From Anaerolineae bacterium (GTDB taxonomy: Bacteria > Chloroflexota > Anaerolineae > 4572-78 > J111): a DNA stretch of 64,000 bases. Below are positions 60,078 to 64,000 of the stretch, piece after piece. A program made the position numbers and the translations under genes. The stretch covers positions 1 through 64,000 of the forward strand of contig JAJVIM010000027.1 in NCBI GenBank assembly GCA_022071955.1. The letters run 5' to 3'. Under the pieces are notes generated by a model, which saw only the letters and a list, made by a program, of their open reading frames with translations, had not been told where the DNA came from and searched no databases. Within the stretch, counting starts at the first letter, position 1. Every line of letters begins with the position of its first letter.

Positions 60078-63000
60078 TTATTCTTCGGGTACGGTGGGCA
60101 GGTCGTTGTCGAGTTCGGGGAAGCCAGCGACCGGTTCAGTCCAGAGTTTGCCGTCGAGGTAATCTTGCAGGTTATCGGGATTGACGACGACAGACGGGGT
60201 CAGGGTGATTTCGGGTACTTTCTCACCTTTGAAAACCTTTTCCATCGTATCGACGACGGTCACACCCATGCGGACGGGATCGACGCCGAGGGTGGCGGAG
60301 AATTTGCCATCTTTGAGCAGGTCGAGAGTGGGTTGGTTACCGTCGATGCCAACGGCGAAGAAGTCCTGATTAATGACCAGCCCGAGTTGCTCGGCGGCCA
60401 GAGCCGCGCCGATGGCCATTTCATCGGAGTTGCCGTAAAACACATCGATGTCGGGGTCTTTTTGCAGAGCGATGGCGGCCACTTCCGAGCCTTTGGTTCG
60501 CAGCCAGTCGGCGCTTTGTTCCCCGGCAATCTCAACATTGGGGCAGTTTTTGGCCAGCCCGGCTTTGAAGCCGCCGGTGCGGCGATGGGAGAAAATGGAA
60601 TCGATGCCGAGCAGGATAAAGACTTTGCCGTCGGTGTCGGCGGCGGACATGCCGTGCTTTTTGGCGATGAGTTCGCAGGTATAGGCGGCCAGTTTTTCCG
60701 CGCCGCCCCACTGGTCGTAACCGATGTAGGATTCAACTTTTCCTTCGGAGAAGGGGGTGATGAAGTTGTGAGCCAGAATTGGCACGCCTTTATCATTGGC
60801 CGATTTCACGGCGGTGATGGCCGAGTCGGTGCCGATGGGGTTGATGGAGATGGCTTCGACGCCTTTTTCCAGTAATTGCTCAACGGTGGTCACAAAGGCG
60901 GCAAAGTCGCCCTCGGAGGCGGGGGCTTGCACGTCAATCTTCCAGCCGAGTTCGCCGGAGCGGGCGGTTGCGCCGTCAACCATCGCCACGTGGAAGGGGC
61001 TGGTCAGCGCCGGCGGCACAAAGCCCACGTATTTTTCGCCCACATCCATCATCGCGCCCTCTTCTTCGGGCACGGTCGGTTGGTCGTTGTCGAGTTCGGG
61101 GAAGCCGGCCACCGGTTCAGTCCAGAGTTTGCCGTCGAGGTAATCTTGCAGGTTATCCGGGCTGACCACCACCGACGGGGTCAAAATGATCTGCGGTACG
61201 TCTTCGCCGTTGAAGATTTTCTCCATTGTATCGACAACGGTCACGCCCATGCGGACGGGATCGACGCCGAGGGTGGCGGAGAACTTGCCATCTTTGAGCA
61301 GATCGAGGGTGGGCTGATTGCCGTCGATGCCGACGGCGAAGAAGTCCTGATTAATAACCAGCCCGAGTTGCTCGGCAGCCAGGGCCGCGCCGATGGCCAT
61401 TTCATCGGAGTTACCGTAAAACACATCGATGTCGGGGTCTTTTTGCAGGGCGATGGCGGCCACTTCCGAACCTTTGGTTCGCAGCCAGTCGGCGCTCTGT
61501 TCGCCAACTACTTCAACGTTGGGGCAGTTTTTGGCCAGCCCGGCTTTGAAGCCGCCGGTGCGGCGATGGGAGAAAATGGAATCGATGCCGAGCAGGATAA
61601 AGACTTTGCCGTCGGTGTCGGCGGCGGACATGCCATGCTTTTGGGCGATGAGTTCGCAGGTGTAGGCGGCCAGTTTTTCCGCGCCGCCCCACTGGTCGTA
61701 GCCGATGTAGGCAGCCACGTCACCTTCGGAGAAGGGGGTGATGAAGTTGTGAGCCAGAATTGGCACGCCTTTGGCGTTGGCCGATTTCACGGCCGTAACC
61801 GCGGAGTCGGTGCCGATGGGGTTGATGGAGATGGCTTCGACGCCTTTTTCCAGCAATTGCTCAACGGTGGTCACAAAGGCGGCAAAATCGCCCTCGGAGG
61901 CGGGCGCTTGCACGTCAATCTTCCAGCCGAGTTCTTCGGAGCGGGCGGTCGCGCCGTCAACCATCGCCACGTGGAAGGGGCTGGTCAGCGCCGGCGGCAC
62001 AAAGCCAACGTATTTTTCGCCGCCGGCCGCCGGGGCTTCGGCAGCCATGCCTTCTTCGGGCACGGTCGGTTGGTCGTTGTCGAGTTCGGGGAAGCCGGCC
62101 ACCGGTTCAGTCCAGAGTTTGCCGTCGAGGTAATCCTGCAGGTTATCCGGGCTGACCACTACCGACGGGGTCAAAATGATCTGCGGCACGTCTTCGCCGT
62201 TCTTCAGTTTTTCCATCGTATCGACGACGGTCACGCCCATGCGGACGGGATCGACGCCGAGGGTGGCGGAGAACTTGCCCTCTTTGAGCAGGTCGAGGGT
62301 GGGCTGATTACCGTCGATGCCGACGGCGAAGAAGTCCTGATTAATGACCAGCCCGAGTTGCTCGGCGGCCAGGGCCGCGCCGATGGCCATTTCGTCGGAG
62401 TTGCCGTAAAACACATCGATGTCGGGGTCTTTTTGCAGGGCGATGGCGGCCACTTCCGAACCTTTGGTGCGCAGCCATTCAGCGGTCTGCTCGCCGGCAA
62501 TCTCGACGTTGGGGCAATTTTTGGCCAGCCCGGCTTTGAAGCCGCCGGTGCGGCGATGGGAGAAGATGGAGTCGATGCCGAGCAGGATGAAGACTTTGCC
62601 ATCGGTGTCGGCGGCGGACATGCCGTGCTTTTGGGCAATGAGTTCACAGGTGTAAGCGGCCAGTTTTTCCGCGCCGCCCCACTGGTCGTAGCCGATGTAG
62701 GCAGCCACGTCGCCTTCCGAGAAGGGGGTGATGAAGTTGTGGGCCAGAATTGGCACACCTTTGGCGTTGGCCGATTTGACCGCGGTGATGGCCGAGTCGG
62801 TACCGATGGGGTTGATAGAAATGTACTGCACGCCTTTTTCCAGCAGTTGCTCAACGGTGGTCACAAAGGCGGCAAAGTCGCCTTCGGAGGCGGGCGCTTG
62901 CACGTCAATCTTCCAGCCGAGTTCTTCGGAGCGGGCGGTCGCGCCGTCAACCATCGCCACGTGGAAGGGGCTGGTCAGCGCCGGCGGCACAAAGCCCACA

Positions 63001-63221
63001 TACGTTTCGCCGGTGTCTGCGGCCGGAGCTTCCTCTTTGGGTTGCTCGGCGGGTTTGGCTTCTTCTTTGGGTTGTTCGGCGGGTTTGGCTTGTTCGGCGG
63101 GTTTGGCTTCTTCTTTGGCCGGTTCCGGCTGTGTTTGAGGGGCAGCGCCGCTACAGGCGGCCAGCAACAACAGCAGAACGGCTAAAAGCGCCAGAGTGAT
63201 ACTGCTTTGTTTTCTAAACAT
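60078..63221 (-). CDS. Sugar-binding lipoprotein with three tandem binding domains
   Basis: This protein has 1047 residues. Lipobox LLAAC (Cys23) is followed by about 45 residues of repeated Glu/Ala/Lys/Pro linker (PKEEAKPAEQ), then three type I periplasmic sugar-binding domains at about 72-390, 402-720 and 729-1047. Each starts YVGFVPPALTSPFHVAM and ends FPELDNDxPTVPEE. By eye each pair differs at only some 10-20 of 318 residues; ligand-loop segments are the same except near GEQ(S/T)A(D/E)WL. Ordinary proteins of this family have one domain. It serves the permease gene just upstream. AGGAGG precedes the ATG. Confidence 0.93.
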   Translation of the reverse strand: MFRKQSSITLALLAVLLLLLAACSGAAPQTQPEPAKEEAKPAEQAKPAEQPKEEAKPAEQPKEEAPAADTGETYVGFVPPALTSPFHVAMVDGATARSEELGWKIDVQAPASEGDFAAFVTTVEQLLEKGVQYISINPIGTDSAITAVKSANAKGVPILAHNFITPFSEGDVAAYIGYDQWGGAEKLAAYTCELIAQKHGMSAADTDGKVFILLGIDSIFSHRRTGGFKAGLAKNCPNVEIAGEQTAEWLRTKGSEVAAIALQKDPDIDVFYGNSDEMAIGAALAAEQLGLVINQDFFAVGIDGNQPTLDLLKEGKFSATLGVDPVRMGVTVVDTMEKLKNGEDVPQIILTPSVVVSPDNLQDYLDGKLWTEPVAGFPELDNDQPTVPEEGMAAEAPAAGGEKYVGFVPPALTSPFHVAMVDGATARSEELGWKIDVQAPASEGDFAAFVTTVEQLLEKGVEAISINPIGTDSAVTAVKSANAKGVPILAHNFITPFSEGDVAAYIGYDQWGGAEKLAAYTCELIAQKHGMSAADTDGKVFILLGIDSIFSHRRTGGFKAGLAKNCPNVEVVGEQSADWLRTKGSEVAAIALQKDPDIDVFYGNSDEMAIGAALAAEQLGLVINQDFFAVGIDGNQPTLDLLKDGKFSATLGVDPVRMGVTVVDTMEKIFNGEDVPQIILTPSVVVSPDNLQDYLDGKLWTEPVAGFPELDNDQPTVPEEEGAMMDVGEKYVGFVPPALTSPFHVAMVDGATARSGELGWKIDVQAPASEGDFAAFVTTVEQLLEKGVEAISINPIGTDSAITAVKSANDKGVPILAHNFITPFSEGKVESYIGYDQWGGAEKLAAYTCELIAKKHGMSAADTDGKVFILLGIDSIFSHRRTGGFKAGLAKNCPNVEIAGEQSADWLRTKGSEVAAIALQKDPDIDVFYGNSDEMAIGAALAAEQLGLVINQDFFAVGIDGNQPTLDLLKDGKFSATLGVDPVRMGVTVVDTMEKVFKGEKVPEITLTPSVVVNPDNLQDYLDGKLWTEPVAGFPELDNDLPTVPEE

Positions 63222-63310
63222 CCTACATTCCTCCTTTGGAAATAAATGGGTTGGGGCTCGATCATGCCCGGTTTTTATTGTTGCTCCGGCGTTGCGGCCG
63301 GTTGATCGCG

Positions 63311-64000
63311 TTAAGTGGAACTTTTGCTAAATATCGAAAAGCGCAGCCACGGGATTTCGCCGCGGCGGATCACGTCGATGGCCACAGCCAGCACAATAAT
63401 GAAGCCAATCACAATTTCCTTGGCGTTGGAAGGCACGTCCATGTAAACCAGGCCGGCGTCAACCACCCGGATGATAAACACGCCCACCAGCGTGCCCCAG
63501 ATGCCGCCCACCCCGCCAGACAGCGCCGTGCCGCCGATGACCACCGCCGCCACAGAGATGAGCGTCATATTGGTGCCGTTTTGGTACGCGCCGGATTGCA
63601 GCCGGCCCATCACCAAAATCCCGCCGATAGCCGCCAAAAAACCGCTGATGCCGTAAATGAAAGTCAGCACCAGATCAACGTTAATGCCCGACAGCCGGGC
63701 GGCGGTTTCGTTGCCGCCGATGGCGTAGGTGTAGCGGCCCAGTTTGGTGTGCTTCAACACAAACCAGACAATACCGTAAATAATCAGGGCGATGATTAAC
63801 GGCATCGGCACCCGCACTGAACCAACATTGATCACCCCGGTGAGAAAGGAAAGGAAGGCATCTTTTTGAATGTTGATGCCCGCCCCGCGAGTGGCCACCA
63901 GCGCCACCCCCAGCAAAATACTGCGAAAGCCCAGCGTCACAATCAGCGGGTTCATTTTTATGCGGGTGATGAGCACCCCCTGAAACAGGCCGATGAGCAT
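63311..64000 (-). CDS. Sugar ABC transporter permease, partial
   Basis: The 229 residues visible are the C-terminal part of a CUT2 permease (full length about 330); the N-terminus lies beyond the window edge. Motifs include NPLIVTLGFRSILLGVALV, AIGGNETAARLSGINVDL, GGTALSGGVGGIWGTLVGVF and a last hydrophobic segment VIGFIIVLAVAIDVI. The ATG at 64000 is probably internal. Its ATPase should lie further upstream. Confidence 0.9.
   Translation of the reverse strand: MLIGLFQGVLITRIKMNPLIVTLGFRSILLGVALVATRGAGINIQKDAFLSFLTGVINVGSVRVPMPLIIALIIYGIVWFVLKHTKLGRYTYAIGGNETAARLSGINVDLVLTFIYGISGFLAAIGGILVMGRLQSGAYQNGTNMTLISVAAVVIGGTALSGGVGGIWGTLVGVFIIRVVDAGLVYMDVPSNAKEIVIGFIIVLAVAIDVIRRGEIPWLRFSIFSKSST

Noticed and set aside
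60081..63008. Regular large direct repeats as a CRISPR or satellite array
   Set aside because: The units are about 955-990 bp coding domains in one frame, without spacers.
60876..63185. Long open frame on the plus strand opposite the triple binding-protein gene
   Set aside because: It mirrors the three repeats of the real gene, is Gly/Val/His-rich in the way of GC-biased antisense frames, and has no ribosome binding site or family match.

Overview
The window reads as chromosomal DNA of a GC-rich, probably free-living bacterium. I infer a Chloroflexota (Anaerolineae-like) host with moderate confidence, because many lipoproteins have long Ala/Pro/Thr/Glu-rich linkers, sugar ABC operons carry a uroporphyrinogen-decarboxylase-family gene, very large kinase or cyclase/STAND/TPR regulators are present, and intergenic spacers are full of short hairpin repeats. 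No 16S or other marker is present to settle this. I see no rRNA, tRNA, CRISPR array, transposase or phage gene. Genes are dense, mostly on the minus strand, with many 4- or 8-base start/stop overlaps.

Layout, left to right. 0.3-6 kb: a methyltransferase, then a leftward operon of an MrfA-type helicase (with an HNH insert), an MrfB/YprB exonuclease and a GH114-family lipoprotein. 6.4-11 kb: a rightward operon of a small protein, a double-GAF protein, a TauE/SafE permease, a DUF1634-like membrane protein and FtsH, behind a promoter region with three CTTTAG repeats exactly 11 bp apart. 11-16.6 kb: an Fsr-like MFS transporter, an FtsX/MacB-type ABC exporter and a universal stress protein. 16.9-18.7 kb: folK, a FolM/PTR1-like reductase and a methyltransferase. 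18.7-27 kb: two translationally coupled giant signalling proteins, adenylate cyclase-STAND-TPR and MBL-STAS-Ser/Thr kinase-STAND-TPR. 27-33 kb: an FxLYD protein, a candidate small RNA, Tex, a histidine phosphatase, and an AP2-like/TPR pair. 33-43 kb: a surface-glycan type cluster (GT-C membrane enzyme, DPM1-like GT2, N-formyltransferase, DegT aminotransferase, HAD phosphatase, purB, RmlC-like epimerase) and a metallophosphoesterase. 42.9-50 kb: a polar amino-acid ABC transporter whose binding protein is an internal tandem duplication, two further binding proteins and a SUMF1-fold lipoprotein. 50-60 kb: an L-arabinose-type catabolic and uptake operon (LacI regulator, binding protein, ATPase, permease, UroD-family protein, 37-codon ORF, FucI-like isomerase, araB, araD). 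60-64 kb: a binding protein made of three consecutive sugar-binding domains and the start of its permease.

How the parts fit. The 50-60 kb genes make a self-contained pathway: uptake, isomerisation to a ketopentose, phosphorylation and C4 epimerisation to D-xylulose 5-phosphate, under a local LacI regulator. The 60-64 kb transporter belongs to a second sugar system that runs off the right edge. The most unusual material is the cyclase/kinase pair, the duplicated and triplicated binding proteins, the anti-Shine-Dalgarno small RNA candidate at about 28.46-28.53 kb, and the in-frame repeat insertions in mrfA.
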